NCBI RefSeq assembly: GCF_023715345.1
Contig: NZ_JAMBNY010000001.1
Span: forward strand, 930,001 to 994,000
Length of the DNA: 64,000 nt
Direction of reading: 5' to 3'
Source of the DNA: Paenibacillus camelliae
GTDB taxonomy: Bacteria > Bacillota > Bacilli > Paenibacillales > Paenibacillaceae
Positions 16,895 to 27,013 of this stretch are shown in pieces. The notes under the pieces are model-generated. The model was not told where the DNA came from, ran no database searches, and saw only the letters and a program-made list of their open reading frames with translations. The translations under genes were made by a program, and so were the position numbers. How positions within the stretch are numbered: position 1 is the first letter of the stretch; every line of letters begins with the position of its first letter.

Positions 16895-18022
16895 CACTTC
16901 TCCTATCTTCACTAGCGGTTCATTCATTCTCTGCTGAAGCTGCACTAAAAATTGTTCCTCATCCAATGGCAGGTCAACCCAATCATCGTTCCAAGTAGAC
17001 AACAGCATCGCATTCGATAACATAAGACCCTTTATTCCTTCTTCTCCTCGCGCGAGCAATGGCTCATCATGCAATATCGCATTTACCCAGTTTTGAACAA
17101 TTCCGAGATGATCTGTATGATTTCCTTGTACCGGTACATCAATAACCCAGCTTTCGGGTTTACCAAAGCTCTCTGTACAACGTGCATTATATTCTGGCTC
17201 AGATTCCCGTAATCTGCTGAATGTTAGCCTGCCATTCTCGATCACTACTTTACCTTTCGTTCCAACTACCTCATAACGATTGGTTCCTGGCGCTTCAATT
17301 GTTGTTGTAATGAACACTCCCGTACCGCCATTGTCATACTCGACGAATGCAGTAACGTCATTCTCAACTTCGATATTTCGCGCTTTGCCAAAGTAACAGA
17401 ATGCACGGACTCGTTTTGGCATTAAGCTTACCGTCCACTGCCACAAATCAAGCTGGTGTGGCGCCTGATTAAGCAACACCCCTCCGCCTTCACCTTTCCA
17501 AGTTGCACGCCATGAGCCACTGTCATAATAGTACTGTGATCGGTACCAATCTGTTATTATCCAATTCGTGCGACGAATCTCACCTAATTCGCCACTATCA
17601 ACCAGGTCCTTTAGCTTTTGATATAAGGGATTGGTGCGTTGGTTGTACATAATGCTAAATACGACATTACTACAAGCAGCAGCCTCATTCATCTCACGTA
17701 CTTGCTTCGTATATACACCTGCAGGCTTTTCAATGAGAACATGCTTGTTATGCTTAAAGCATTCGATGGCCAGCTCAGCGTGTGAAAAATGCGGGGTACA
17801 GACAATGACTCCATCAACAACCGATGATTCTATAAGCTTCTGTGGCTGATCATAGATGATGACATGCTGAGGTAAATGCTGCTCAGCCCACTGTCTTGCA
17901 GATTCGTTCGTATCCGCTACTGCAGTTAGCTCAATCCCACTTACCTTACCTTCTAACAGATAGGACAGATGGCCTTTGCCCATATTACCTAAGCCGATAA
18001 TACCGATGCGTACCTTTATCAT
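16892..18022 (-). CDS. Gfo/Idh/MocA-family oxidoreductase
   Basis: 376 residues from the ATG at 18022, chosen because GGAGGT lies 5 nt upstream; the longer frame begins without a site. N-terminal Rossmann domain (IGIIGLGNMGKGHLSYLL, dinucleotide fingerprint), then EKPAG with the family's catalytic-region Lys near residue 95. The C-terminal alpha/beta domain carries WKGEGGGVLLNQAPHQLDLWQW, where the His acts in catalysis. These enzymes oxidise or reduce sugars and inositols with NAD(P). The divergent AraC gene and nearby uxaC suggest a sugar-acid role, but the substrate cannot be read. Confidence 0.93.
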   Translation of the reverse strand: MIKVRIGIIGLGNMGKGHLSYLLEGKVSGIELTAVADTNESARQWAEQHLPQHVIIYDQPQKLIESSVVDGVIVCTPHFSHAELAIECFKHNKHVLIEKPAGVYTKQVREMNEAAACSNVVFSIMYNQRTNPLYQKLKDLVDSGELGEIRRTNWIITDWYRSQYYYDSGSWRATWKGEGGGVLLNQAPHQLDLWQWTVSLMPKRVRAFCYFGKARNIEVENDVTAFVEYDNGGTGVFITTTIEAPGTNRYEVVGTKGKVVIENGRLTFSRLRESEPEYNARCTESFGKPESWVIDVPVQGNHTDHLGIVQNWVNAILHDEPLLARGEEGIKGLMLSNAMLLSTWNDDWVDLPLDEEQFLVQLQQRMNEPLVKIGEV

Positions 18023-18171
18023 CACAGACCTCCAGTTTGTCATGTTCTGATTCTAATGGTAGCACTTTCATTCCTACATCACTTCTCTGCAATTTATCGA
18101 AATCACCACGCCATTTAACCGTGATTGGTGTATACTTATTGCAATGATAATGTAAGAAGGAGTGAGGGGTA

Positions 18172-19017
18172 TTGACTGTTGTACAAGCAAAACCATTTAC
18201 AGTAAGCTATCTTACATCCATTCCGAGCAAGCTGGTCTATCACACTCACTATCAATATGAGATTTATTACTTTCACGAAGGGCAAGTAAGCTATCTGATT
18301 AATGATCGAATATACAAGCTAGCACCTGGCGATCTGATCCTTATGCATGGTATGACACTGCACAAGGCTTTGCTTGAAAAACAGGACGTGTACAAGCGCA
18401 GCATTATTCATTTTGATCCATTATACTTCGAAAAGCATATCCAGCCATCCTATACAAGCAATCTACTTGCACCCTTTACTCAGCTTAAGAACATACACCT
18501 CTCCTTATCAGGTGAAGCAAGAGAAGAGTGCGAAGCACTTCTAACTAAATTAGCTCAGCTAGGACAGCGAACCGACGTATATGCCTATCAAAAAAGTCAT
18601 GCCGTGTTGCTTGAGTTTATGTTATTTCTCAATGAGCAATGCCAGCAGCCGATGGATAACGAACAGATGAGCAATACATCGACAAAGCAACATCATGTGC
18701 AAAATATCATTACGTATATCGAGCAGCATTACGCAAAAGAGTTGACGCTCGATCATCTGCAGCATGCCTTGCATCTTAACAAATACTATTTAAGCAAGTC
18801 ATTCAAGGAAGTGACAAGAACAACGATCTTTCAATATTTACTTGAGCGAAGAATCTACGCTGCTAAGCTGCTGCTCGTGGATAGCCAAGCCAAGATAACG
18901 GATATAAGCTTGGAGGTTGGCTTTAAGCATTTAGCACACTTTTCACGAGCCTTTAAGCAAATTACCGGTGTAACGGCTGAGCAATATCGCCGCCAGAACC
19001 AAATGCTCAGCAGTTGA
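18172..19017 (+). CDS. AraC-family transcriptional regulator with cupin domain
   Basis: 281 residues. An N-terminal cupin sugar-sensing domain (about 15-90: HTHYQYEIYYFHEGQVSYLINDRIYKLAPGDLILM in pieces) precedes the double HTH of AraC (about 180-275: ELTLDHLQHALHLNKYYLSKSFKEV and ITDISLEVGFKHLAHFSRAFKQITGVTAEQYR). The start is TTG at 18172 with GAAGGAG upstream. It is divergent from the Gfo/Idh/MocA oxidoreductase, its most likely target. Confidence 0.93.
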   Translation: MTVVQAKPFTVSYLTSIPSKLVYHTHYQYEIYYFHEGQVSYLINDRIYKLAPGDLILMHGMTLHKALLEKQDVYKRSIIHFDPLYFEKHIQPSYTSNLLAPFTQLKNIHLSLSGEAREECEALLTKLAQLGQRTDVYAYQKSHAVLLEFMLFLNEQCQQPMDNEQMSNTSTKQHHVQNIITYIEQHYAKELTLDHLQHALHLNKYYLSKSFKEVTRTTIFQYLLERRIYAAKLLLVDSQAKITDISLEVGFKHLAHFSRAFKQITGVTAEQYRRQNQMLSS

Positions 19018-19083
19018 ATGGTTGACGACAGCAATCAGCAGCTTATGCAGCTAGATATGCTTCAAGACACCATGAGGGAATAT

Positions 19084-19131
19084 AAAGGGTGTCCTTTGTC
19101 TGGCAACGCCGACAAAGGACACCCTTTTTAT
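19084..19131. terminator. Strong bidirectional terminator
   Basis: 17-bp perfect stem (19084-19100 with 19111-19127), A/T tails on both sides. Shared by the convergent araC-like and kinase genes; the kinase stop codon overlaps it. Confidence 0.93.
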
Positions 19132-20684
19132 CCATTTGCTATATTCTCCATGTGAATCGGCAGTTGTATATCAATTAATGTACCTTCCCCTGCCTTGCTC
19201 GTTATAAGCATCGTACCTTTGTGCTCCTCAATAATACGTGAGCTAACCATCAATCCAAGCCCAGTGCCCTTTTCCTTTGTCGTCAGAAATGGCTCTCCGA
19301 TCCGTTTTTGCACGTCATCAGGCATACCTATGCCATGATCTTTAATTTTCACATGAAGCATTTGTTCCAATGGCTCAAAGCGAATCGTAATGATGACACG
19401 TCCTCCGTCCTGCATCGCTTCAATCGCATTTTTAATGACATTGATGAATACCTGCTTCAGTTGGTTTTCATTACAATGCACGTTAGGTAAATCTTGCTGC
19501 GCTTGGAAGTCTAGCTCTACTCCATATAACGCTGCTTGTGTCTCAAGAATCGATAATACACTTTGCACAATGTGGACGATATCATTAAATTGGAAAGAGC
19601 TGTAATGTGGCTTAGCTAGTGTCATAAACTCATTAACAATCAAATTAATTCGATCAATTTCTGTGCCCATAATATCGAAATAATAGCTGTGTTCGGTGTA
19701 TTTGTTGCGCAGCAGCTGTGTGAAGCCTTTTAGAGCAGTAAGCGGATTACGAATCTCATGAGCAACTCCAGCAGCAAGCTGACCGATCACGGACAGCTTT
19801 TCTGATCGAACAAGACGTTCCTCATCCTGTCTGCGCTCCGTCAAATCTCTTAATATAGTAAGGATTGCTGTGCGACCTATATAATTTTCGATTTTAACGC
19901 TCGAGTGCTCAACCTCAATAACGCGATCACTTATTTTCATCTGCTGCTGCCTGAAGGGTGTCGCTTCCTCTAGAAGCAGTGCACTTTGAAAATCGAGAGC
20001 AACATCTTCACGATCCTTTACATCAAAATAGTCAAGAAAGGATTGCTCGGTTAAGCCACTGACATGACGCTTCCCTAATAGATCTAGACCATGACGATTT
20101 GCGAACACAATGGAATGATCAACAGTAATAAAGATCGGTTCAGGAATGGTCATCAGCATTCGTTGATACATTTTGGCATTGCGAATAAGCTCACGTTCTT
20201 TTTCATACTTTATCGTAACATCTTGGACGGTTGATAAGTAATATATAATGCCGTCATGTTTAATCGTTGTGCTTTTACCTTCAAAGTAAACTATAGACGA
20301 ATTTTTATGCTTACCATTCCATCGAAAGATTTGGCGTTTCGTAATCTCACTATCCAGTATGCCTTCGAACGACTGAGGCAGCAGCCAATCTTCCTCTTCA
20401 ATAAAGCGATCAACCTTCTGCCCAACGATTTCCTCTACAGCATACCCTAGCAGCTGTGCAAAATAAGAATTCACATAAATAAACGTGTTGTCATATACGA
20501 CAAACACACCTGCAACTACATGATCCATCAGAACAGAATAAAAATTTGATTGTTCCTTTATTAATGCTTCAAATTTCATATAGCTGCTCGATTGATTGTA
20601 GGAGTATGGATACTGACGACCTGCTGCTCGATTCATAGAAGCATTTCTATTCATATCTACTGCATGATTCGAGATTTCCATCAT
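19128..20684 (-). CDS. PAS-PAS sensor histidine kinase (Kin-like)
   Basis: 518 residues from the ATG at 20684, chosen for the GGAGG 5 nt upstream; the GTG 42 bp further has none. No membrane segment, so it is a cytoplasmic kinase. Two PAS domains (about 50-160 and 165-280) precede the HisKA domain with phospho-acceptor His in HEIRNPLTALKGF (about 305) and an HATPase domain with N box NVIKNAIEAM, G1 DHGIGMP and G2 GTGLGL. No response regulator is adjacent. The layout matches orphan Bacillus/Paenibacillus kinases that feed the sporulation phosphorelay (KinA/KinE type); that role is inferred. Confidence 0.92.
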   Translation of the reverse strand: MMEISNHAVDMNRNASMNRAAGRQYPYSYNQSSSYMKFEALIKEQSNFYSVLMDHVVAGVFVVYDNTFIYVNSYFAQLLGYAVEEIVGQKVDRFIEEEDWLLPQSFEGILDSEITKRQIFRWNGKHKNSSIVYFEGKSTTIKHDGIIYYLSTVQDVTIKYEKERELIRNAKMYQRMLMTIPEPIFITVDHSIVFANRHGLDLLGKRHVSGLTEQSFLDYFDVKDREDVALDFQSALLLEEATPFRQQQMKISDRVIEVEHSSVKIENYIGRTAILTILRDLTERRQDEERLVRSEKLSVIGQLAAGVAHEIRNPLTALKGFTQLLRNKYTEHSYYFDIMGTEIDRINLIVNEFMTLAKPHYSSFQFNDIVHIVQSVLSILETQAALYGVELDFQAQQDLPNVHCNENQLKQVFINVIKNAIEAMQDGGRVIITIRFEPLEQMLHVKIKDHGIGMPDDVQKRIGEPFLTTKEKGTGLGLMVSSRIIEEHKGTMLITSKAGEGTLIDIQLPIHMENIANG

Positions 20685-20733
20685 TTCAGCCTCCTTCAAA
20701 CCTATCACACTATATATATTTGCCACAAATTAG

Positions 20734-20774
20734 AAAAAACCTCTCAAATTGTAGAAATTCGAGAGGTTTTTTTT
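20734..20774. terminator. Bidirectional terminator after odhB
   Basis: AAAAAACCTCTC / GAGAGGTTTTTT stem around a 15-nt loop; it ends odhAB and insulates the kinase gene. Confidence 0.9.
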
Positions 20775-20782
20775 GGTAGCAA

Positions 20783-22051
20783 CTATCCTTGCAGCAATAA
20801 TTGCTCAGGATCTTCTAACAGTTCCTTCACCGTTGCTAGGAAACGAACAGCCTCGCTTCCATCAACAATACGATGATCATAGGATAGTGCAATGTACATC
20901 ATCGGACGGTTTTCCATACGTTCTTCATCTATCGCCACAGGACGAAGTTGAATTTTATGCATTCCCAATATACCAACCTGCGGTGTGTTCAAGATGGGAG
21001 TTGAAAGCAATGAACCGAATACACCACCGTTAGTAATCGTGAAGCTACCACCTTGTAGCTCATCAAGTGTTAGCGTATTGGCACGAGCTTTTTTAGCTAG
21101 CTCAGCTATATTACGCTCGATCTCAGCAAAGCCTAGGCGATCTGCATCGCGAACAACGGGAACGACTAATCCTTCCTTCGCTGCAACGGCAATACCGATA
21201 TCATAGAATTTTTTAATTACGATATCTTCTCCGTCGATCTCTGCATTAAGTAGTGGGAATTGCTTTAATGCTCCTACCACCGCTTTTGTAAAGAAAGACA
21301 TAAAGCCTAGATTCACTTCATTCTTCGCAAAGAAATTTTCTTTACGGCGCTTGCGCAAATCAAGAATTGCAGTCATATCCACTTCATTGAACGTAGTTAG
21401 CATAGCTGCTGTACGTTGTGCTTCCACAAGACGCTTCGCGATTGTTGCTCTGCGACGAGACATACGCTTACGATCTACTGGCTTGCCCTCTGCAGAAACA
21501 GCAGCAGCAGGAGCTACAGTCGCTGGCTTAGGCGCAGGCGCAGTGGATTGAGGCTGATTATGTGTACGTACATTATCTGGATAGATACGACCAATTGCAT
21601 CCTTGCTTTGTACTTGATTAAGATCAATGCCTTGCTCACGAGCCAGCTTACGAGCTGCTGGTGAAGCAGTTACAGCAGAAGAAGAACTGCTCTCTGCCGC
21701 TTGAACTTGCGGTGCTGGTGCTGCAGCTGCTACCGCTACTGGTTCAGCATCAGGCGCTGGTGCAGCTTGTTGTGGAGCTGCTTGTGGCTCAGCAGCTGCA
21801 GGAGCCGTTGATCCAGCACCTTCACCGATAGAACCAATCACTTCGCCTACCAATACAACCTCGCCATCGCCTTTATTAACAGAACCGATGACACCGCTTG
21901 ATTCAGCACTAATTTCAATGTTTACCTTATCTGTTTCCAGCTCCAGTAGTACATCACCTTGATTTACCGTATCTCCAACTTTAACAAACCATTTTGTAAT
22001 CGTTCCTTCAGAAATCGATTCTCCCAATTCTGGTACAATAATATCTGCCAT
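20783..22051 (-). CDS. odhB: Dihydrolipoyllysine succinyltransferase (2-oxoglutarate dehydrogenase E2)
   Basis: 422 residues, normal for OdhB/SucB. Transfers the succinyl group to CoA in the 2-oxoglutarate dehydrogenase complex of the TCA cycle. Lipoyl domain about 1-77 with the lipoylated Lys in [10 protein letters not shown] (about 43), an Ala/Pro/Gln-rich linker, the E1/E3-binding domain (about 130-165: [16 protein letters not shown]), a second linker, and the acetyltransferase-fold catalytic domain with SYDHRIVDG near the end. It lies 6 bp after odhA; E3 is not in the window. Confidence 0.97.
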   Translation of the reverse strand: MADIIVPELGESISEGTITKWFVKVGDTVNQGDVLLELETDKVNIEISAESSGVIGSVNKGDGEVVLVGEVIGSIGEGAGSTAPAAAEPQAAPQQAAPAPDAEPVAVAAAAPAPQVQAAESSSSSAVTASPAARKLAREQGIDLNQVQSKDAIGRIYPDNVRTHNQPQSTAPAPKPATVAPAAAVSAEGKPVDRKRMSRRRATIAKRLVEAQRTAAMLTTFNEVDMTAILDLRKRRKENFFAKNEVNLGFMSFFTKAVVGALKQFPLLNAEIDGEDIVIKKFYDIGIAVAAKEGLVVPVVRDADRLGFAEIERNIAELAKKARANTLTLDELQGGSFTITNGGVFGSLLSTPILNTPQVGILGMHKIQLRPVAIDEERMENRPMMYIALSYDHRIVDGSEAVRFLATVKELLEDPEQLLLQG

Positions 22052-22057
22052 GTGCTG

Positions 22058-24958
22058 CTACCCCCTAACAATATTCGATTCAAATGGCTGACCATTCAAC
22101 GTCGTTGTAATAATTTCTTGCTGCTCTCTGACATGAACCTCTTGATGACCGCTTGCCGTACTTGCACGCTCTTGACGTCCGATGTAGCCTACGCTGACGT
22201 TTTTCGGAGCTACTGCGAGAAGCTTCGACTGCATGTACCACCAGGAGCCCATATTTTTCGGTTCCTCTTGAACCCAAATGATTTCTTCAACGCCAGGGAA
22301 CAGCTTCACAATCCGTTCTACCTCAGCTTGTGGGAATGGATACAACTGCTCGATACGTGCTAGACGCAGCCAGTCATATTCAGACGGAGCAGCGGATGAC
22401 ATTGCTTCCTCCAGATCTACCATTACCTTACCCGTTCCGAACACTAGACGTTTCACTCTTTCACGCTGAGCTTTAGTCTCCGTTAAGCTGAACTGAGGCA
22501 GTACCGGCTTAAATGAGCCTTCGCTAAACTCCGTGCCGTGAGAAGCAACTCTAGGGTTACGAATCAAGCTTTTTGGTGCCATAAGCACTAATGGACGAAC
22601 ATTGTCGCTGCCAAGCATTTTCGCTTGTTTACGCAGCAAGTGGAAGTATTGTGCTGCACTCGTTAAATTGGCTACCGTCCAGTTATTGTCTGCCGACAGT
22701 TGTAGGAAGCGTTCAAGACGAGCACTTGAATGCTCTGGTCCTTGACCTTCGTAGCCATGTGGCAGCAATATAGTAATCCCTGATTTTTGTGACCATTTCG
22801 CGCGACCTGCACTAATAAATTGATCAAAGATCACTTGAGCAACGTTAGCAAAGTCACCATATTGCGCTTCCCAGATTACAAATGTTTCTGGAGCGAATAC
22901 ATTGTAGCCATATTCAAAGCCTAGCACTGCAGTTTCAGACAATGGCGAGTTATGGATAGCAAATGATGCCTTTGCCTGCGGTATATAATGCAATGGCGAG
23001 AATTTCTGCCCGGTTCTATTATCATTGAGAACGATATGACGATGTGAGAACGTACCACGCTCAGAATCCTGTCCAGTCATTCGAATTGGTGTACCATCGG
23101 CCAAGATCGTAGCAAATGCCAACGCCTCTGCATGCGCCCAGTCCACTTTTTCACCATCGTTCAGGCTCACCGCTCTGCGCTGTAGGATGCGCTGAAGCTT
23201 AGTATACTCTGTGAACCCTTCTGGACGGTTAAGCATCTCCAAGTTAATCTCGCGAAGCTGCTCAAGCGGTACAGATGTTTTAACATCCTCTGGAACGATA
23301 ACGCCCTCTATTTTTTCGCGTTTTTCTTTTTTGCCTTCCTTTGCCTTCATGGAAGCATAAGCCTGCTGCAATACTTCAGCAGTTTTGTTGCGCAAGCCTT
23401 CAACCTGCTCCTTCGTCATCGTGTTGTTCTCTACAAGCTCATTAGCATAAATTGTACTAACTGTTGGATGATTGCGGATAAGCTTATACATGACTGGCTG
23501 TGTTCCTTCTGGATCGTCCATCTCGTTATGACCATAGCGACGATAGCCGATAAGATCGATGACAAAGCCTTTGTTGAACCGTAGACGATACTCACATGCC
23601 AATCTGACCGCAGCAAGACAAGCCTCTGGATCATCCGCATTCACGTGCACAATTGGAAGATCGAAGCCTTTAGCAAGGTCACTCGCATAATGTGTAGAGC
23701 GAGAATCTTGGCTGTTCGTTGTAAATCCAAGACGGTTGTTCGCAATAATATGAAGCGTACCGCCATTACGATATCCGTCAAGACCGTTAAAGTTTAATGT
23801 TTCAGCAACGATACCTTCTCCGATAAAGGCAGCATCACCATGAACACAGATCGTTACTGCAGCATGCTGATCCTGCTTCGGATAGCCTGGCATTGTACGA
23901 TCTTCCTGCGCTGCACGCGTATAGCCTTCAACGACAGAGTTAACAAACTCCAAATGTGACGGGTTGTTGGCAAGCGTAATATTAGCTCGTACCGTTTCAC
24001 CTTCATGAACAGCACGATCCGCTCCCAGATGGTACTTCACGTCCCCAGTCCATCCATAATTTAGGTTTTTAGCGCTTTCAAGTGCTTTATTAGGAGAATG
24101 ATGGAATTCTGCGAAAATCTTTTCATACGGTTTGCCTAACACGTGAGTAAGAACGTTTAGACGACCGCGGTGTGCCATTCCAACCAATATATTTTGAGCT
24201 CCGTCATGCGCGACTGTACGTACGATTTCATCTAGTACAGGCACGAGCATGTCTAGCCCTTCAATTGAAAATCTTTTCTGACCTACAAAAGTTTTATGAA
24301 TAAAGTTCTCGAACATTTCTACTTGCAGCAAACGTTCTAGCAAAGCTTCTTTTTCACGAGCGGATAGCGGAGCAGGGAAAGAACCAGACTCAGCTTGCTT
24401 GAATAACCATTCACGCTCTTGCTCATCATGAATATGCGTAAACTCATAGGCTGCGGAACGAGCGTATATTTCACGTAAACGTAAAATCGCTTCCCATCCA
24501 TTCGTAATGTTGGATGGTGCATTATTCCAAATGAGTGACGCTGGAATTGCTTCAAGATCTTGCTTTGTTAAGCCAAAAGTTTTAGGCTCCAATAGCTTTG
24601 TATCAGCTTTTGGACTCAAGTCAAGTGGATTAATATCTGCGCCAAGATGCCCGTAACGACGTATATTCAGCATCAATTGGTGTGCAGCTACTACCTTTTG
24701 TAATAAGTTATTGTCGATCTGAATGTTGTTGCTAATTAAGGAAGCACGCGCTACCGCCTTACTGTTTGACGAATCAGTGGATTCATCAATTAATATGTCG
24801 CTAGGAGGCTCGCCCCATCGAACAAAAAGCTCACGAACGGAAGGGTCTACCAGATTCGGGTCTTGCAAATAAAGCTCGTATTGCTCTTGCACATAACCAT
24901 AGTTAGGACCATAGTAGCTCTTCCAAGGAGAAGAAATGCGCTCATCATGGATGCTCAT
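22058..24958 (-). CDS. odhA: 2-oxoglutarate dehydrogenase E1 component
   Basis: 966 residues, slightly longer than Bacillus OdhA. Thiamine diphosphate enzyme that decarboxylates 2-oxoglutarate and loads E2. Seen: the N-terminal E1-specific segment (SPWKSYYGPNYGYVQEQYELY), LVGMAHRGRLNVL, the TPP/Mg site GDAAFIGEGIVAETLNF ... IIANNRLGFTT, GYRRYGHNEMDDP, and the C-terminal transketolase-type half with GFEYGYN, WEAQYGDFANVAQ and the LLPHGYEGQGPEHSSAR signature. First gene of odhAB. The 214 bp upstream hold no recognisable riboswitch. Confidence 0.97.
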   Translation of the reverse strand: MSIHDERISSPWKSYYGPNYGYVQEQYELYLQDPNLVDPSVRELFVRWGEPPSDILIDESTDSSNSKAVARASLISNNIQIDNNLLQKVVAAHQLMLNIRRYGHLGADINPLDLSPKADTKLLEPKTFGLTKQDLEAIPASLIWNNAPSNITNGWEAILRLREIYARSAAYEFTHIHDEQEREWLFKQAESGSFPAPLSAREKEALLERLLQVEMFENFIHKTFVGQKRFSIEGLDMLVPVLDEIVRTVAHDGAQNILVGMAHRGRLNVLTHVLGKPYEKIFAEFHHSPNKALESAKNLNYGWTGDVKYHLGADRAVHEGETVRANITLANNPSHLEFVNSVVEGYTRAAQEDRTMPGYPKQDQHAAVTICVHGDAAFIGEGIVAETLNFNGLDGYRNGGTLHIIANNRLGFTTNSQDSRSTHYASDLAKGFDLPIVHVNADDPEACLAAVRLACEYRLRFNKGFVIDLIGYRRYGHNEMDDPEGTQPVMYKLIRNHPTVSTIYANELVENNTMTKEQVEGLRNKTAEVLQQAYASMKAKEGKKEKREKIEGVIVPEDVKTSVPLEQLREINLEMLNRPEGFTEYTKLQRILQRRAVSLNDGEKVDWAHAEALAFATILADGTPIRMTGQDSERGTFSHRHIVLNDNRTGQKFSPLHYIPQAKASFAIHNSPLSETAVLGFEYGYNVFAPETFVIWEAQYGDFANVAQVIFDQFISAGRAKWSQKSGITILLPHGYEGQGPEHSSARLERFLQLSADNNWTVANLTSAAQYFHLLRKQAKMLGSDNVRPLVLMAPKSLIRNPRVASHGTEFSEGSFKPVLPQFSLTETKAQRERVKRLVFGTGKVMVDLEEAMSSAAPSEYDWLRLARIEQLYPFPQAEVERIVKLFPGVEEIIWVQEEPKNMGSWWYMQSKLLAVAPKNVSVGYIGRQERASTASGHQEVHVREQQEIITTTLNGQPFESNIVRG

Positions 24959-25172
24959 TGCAGTTTATTCCACCCTCTCTATACTTTTAGATCTTGATAT
25001 TGTAATTCCGTGCTCCACGCACAATTATGGAAAAGAGAAGTTAGAAACCATGTCACAGCTTCGTAACTTCTCTATATTCTAGTACAATTATGAAAAGGCT
25101 TCAATAGCCCTTTTGGCATCGGTTTCATCGAAATAGCGTATAGATCCTCATAAAATCGAGCCTATTTAGGTT

Positions 25173-26678
25173 CTATCTATCTTTTTCAGCAATTAGTTCA
25201 TATAATGTTCTAACCATCACGCCAGTTGCACCTTTTGGCTCCCAGCGTCTTGCCTTATTCACATAAGCTGTTCCCGCAATGTCCAAATGTACCCATGGCT
25301 TTTCTTCGACAAAATGACCAATGAACAATCCTGCTGTAATAGAGCCAGCATGGCGTCCCCCACTGTTTTTCAAATCAGCAACGTCACTTTCGATCAGTTT
25401 CTTATATTCAGCATATGCAGGAAGCTGCCATATCCGTTCTCCGCTCTTTTCGGATGCAGCTATCACTTTTTCCATCAGTGACTTGTCGTTCGTTACCGCA
25501 CCTGTCGCTTCAGTGCCAAGCGCGACGAGCACTGCCCCTGTCAGGGTGGCTACGTCAACAAGCTTAGTTGCCCCTCGCTTAATGGCAGTCGTGATTCCAT
25601 CCGCCAGTACTAGCCTGCCTTCTGCGTCGGTATTCACAACCTCAACCGTATGACCGCTCATCGTTCGAATGACATCGCCTGGCTTAAGTGCTCTGTCTGA
25701 AGGCATGTTTTCCGCAGTCGGAATGACAGCCAGCACATTTGCTTTCACCTTCATCGAGGCAATCGCATGAATGGCACCCAGCACTGCTGCGGCTCCCCCC
25801 ATGTCCGAGATCATGTCCTCCATGCCTGCTGCGGGCTTCAGGGAAATACCTCCCGTATCAAATGTAATTCCTTTGCCAACAATTCCCCACTTTTCTTCTG
25901 ATTCCGGATTTCCCTCATAATGAATGACAATCATGCGAGGTGGATTGACGCTTCCCTGCCCAACTCCAAGAAGTCCACCCATTTGTTCTTCCGCGCAGCT
26001 CCATTCATCAAGCACCTCAATATCGAGTTCAAGCTTTTGCGCAACTTCCTCTGCATAAAAAGCGAGTCGTTCAGGCGTAAGTTCATTGCCAGACATGTTT
26101 GTTAAATCTCGTGCAAGCTTTACACTTTCCGTCATATATTCTGCTTCCTGAACAGCAGCTTCAATGATTGATTTGTGTCCAAGCTGTTCATCATTTAGTA
26201 CAAAGCTAATTTGTTGAACTTCAAACAAAGATTGCTCTTGTTTTTTCAATACTTGTCGACCAATAAGCGTCAGCTTAAGCCCTTCTAGCATACATTTTAC
26301 TGCGCGTTCAATGCCGGCTTGCTGTAAAACTCTAGAAACAGCAGCTGAGCTAATATCGATGGCTAGCGTATTCAGCTTGTTGCTTTTTACTTTCCCAGCA
26401 GCCTGAGCAAATGCTTCGCGCAGCTCAGTAGCTGCTTCATCGATCACTGTGATCACGACCATCTGCTGCGGAAGCAAGCCTAGTGTTGCTACAGCTGCTG
26501 TATTACCAGTCTTTGCTTTCAAAATTCCACTGCTAAGCATTTGCTGCAGCTGTTTATCGATTGCAGGCTGTATGAATGGTTGGCCTTCCTTAAGTGCTTC
26601 CAATTCTGAAGCCGTTACCGGTACAATTAGTCCTTCGGCTTCTGGAGCTATTTCTTCATATTTATATGTAGTCAACAT
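25173..26678 (-). CDS. pepA: Leucyl aminopeptidase (M17)
   Basis: 501 residues. Cytoplasmic two-metal aminopeptidase that trims N-terminal residues from peptides. The N-terminal macro-like domain (about 1-170) is followed by the catalytic domain with VGKGITFDTGGISLKP (Lys and Asp ligands), SDMGGAAAVLGA, and the family signature NTDAEGRLVLADG with metal-binding Asp/Glu and catalytic Arg. ATG at 26678 with AGGAGGG upstream. Single gene; it may also have DNA-binding roles known for E. coli PepA, but nothing here shows that. Confidence 0.96.
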   Translation of the reverse strand: MLTTYKYEEIAPEAEGLIVPVTASELEALKEGQPFIQPAIDKQLQQMLSSGILKAKTGNTAAVATLGLLPQQMVVITVIDEAATELREAFAQAAGKVKSNKLNTLAIDISSAAVSRVLQQAGIERAVKCMLEGLKLTLIGRQVLKKQEQSLFEVQQISFVLNDEQLGHKSIIEAAVQEAEYMTESVKLARDLTNMSGNELTPERLAFYAEEVAQKLELDIEVLDEWSCAEEQMGGLLGVGQGSVNPPRMIVIHYEGNPESEEKWGIVGKGITFDTGGISLKPAAGMEDMISDMGGAAAVLGAIHAIASMKVKANVLAVIPTAENMPSDRALKPGDVIRTMSGHTVEVVNTDAEGRLVLADGITTAIKRGATKLVDVATLTGAVLVALGTEATGAVTNDKSLMEKVIAASEKSGERIWQLPAYAEYKKLIESDVADLKNSGGRHAGSITAGLFIGHFVEEKPWVHLDIAGTAYVNKARRWEPKGATGVMVRTLYELIAEKDR

Positions 26679-26965
26679 TATCCCTCCTGCAGGTTATTAC
26701 CAATTACTCGCAATCTGCGACATTGTTTATTGTAAGCTTTCTCGTTCAATAAGGCAATTTGACACCAATAACGGATGAAAACATCATCATCAATATATGT
26801 AGATTAACACAAACTTATATTATCATTTATAAATGGAATCATAGCAATTTATGCTCGAGCATTTGTACTTTGAGCTGACTGACTTCAGATCAAATGCTTC
26901 ATGCCAGTACGCTATATTTGTAGATTGTAATGCTTCATCGAAGCTGATCGTTAGCCTATTAATAT
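26679..26965. other. Intergenic region upstream of pepA
   Basis: About 290 bp, AT-rich, no supported gene. It should hold the pepA promoter; no operator or riboswitch is recognised. Confidence 0.5.
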
Positions 26966-26998
26966 AAAAAAGCACCACGGTTATATGACCGTGATGCT
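26966..26998 (-). terminator. Terminator of leuB
   Basis: AGCATCACGGT / ACCGTGGTGCT stem on the minus strand followed by six T. Confidence 0.9.
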
Positions 26999-27013
26999 CT
27001 TCATCATCATTTA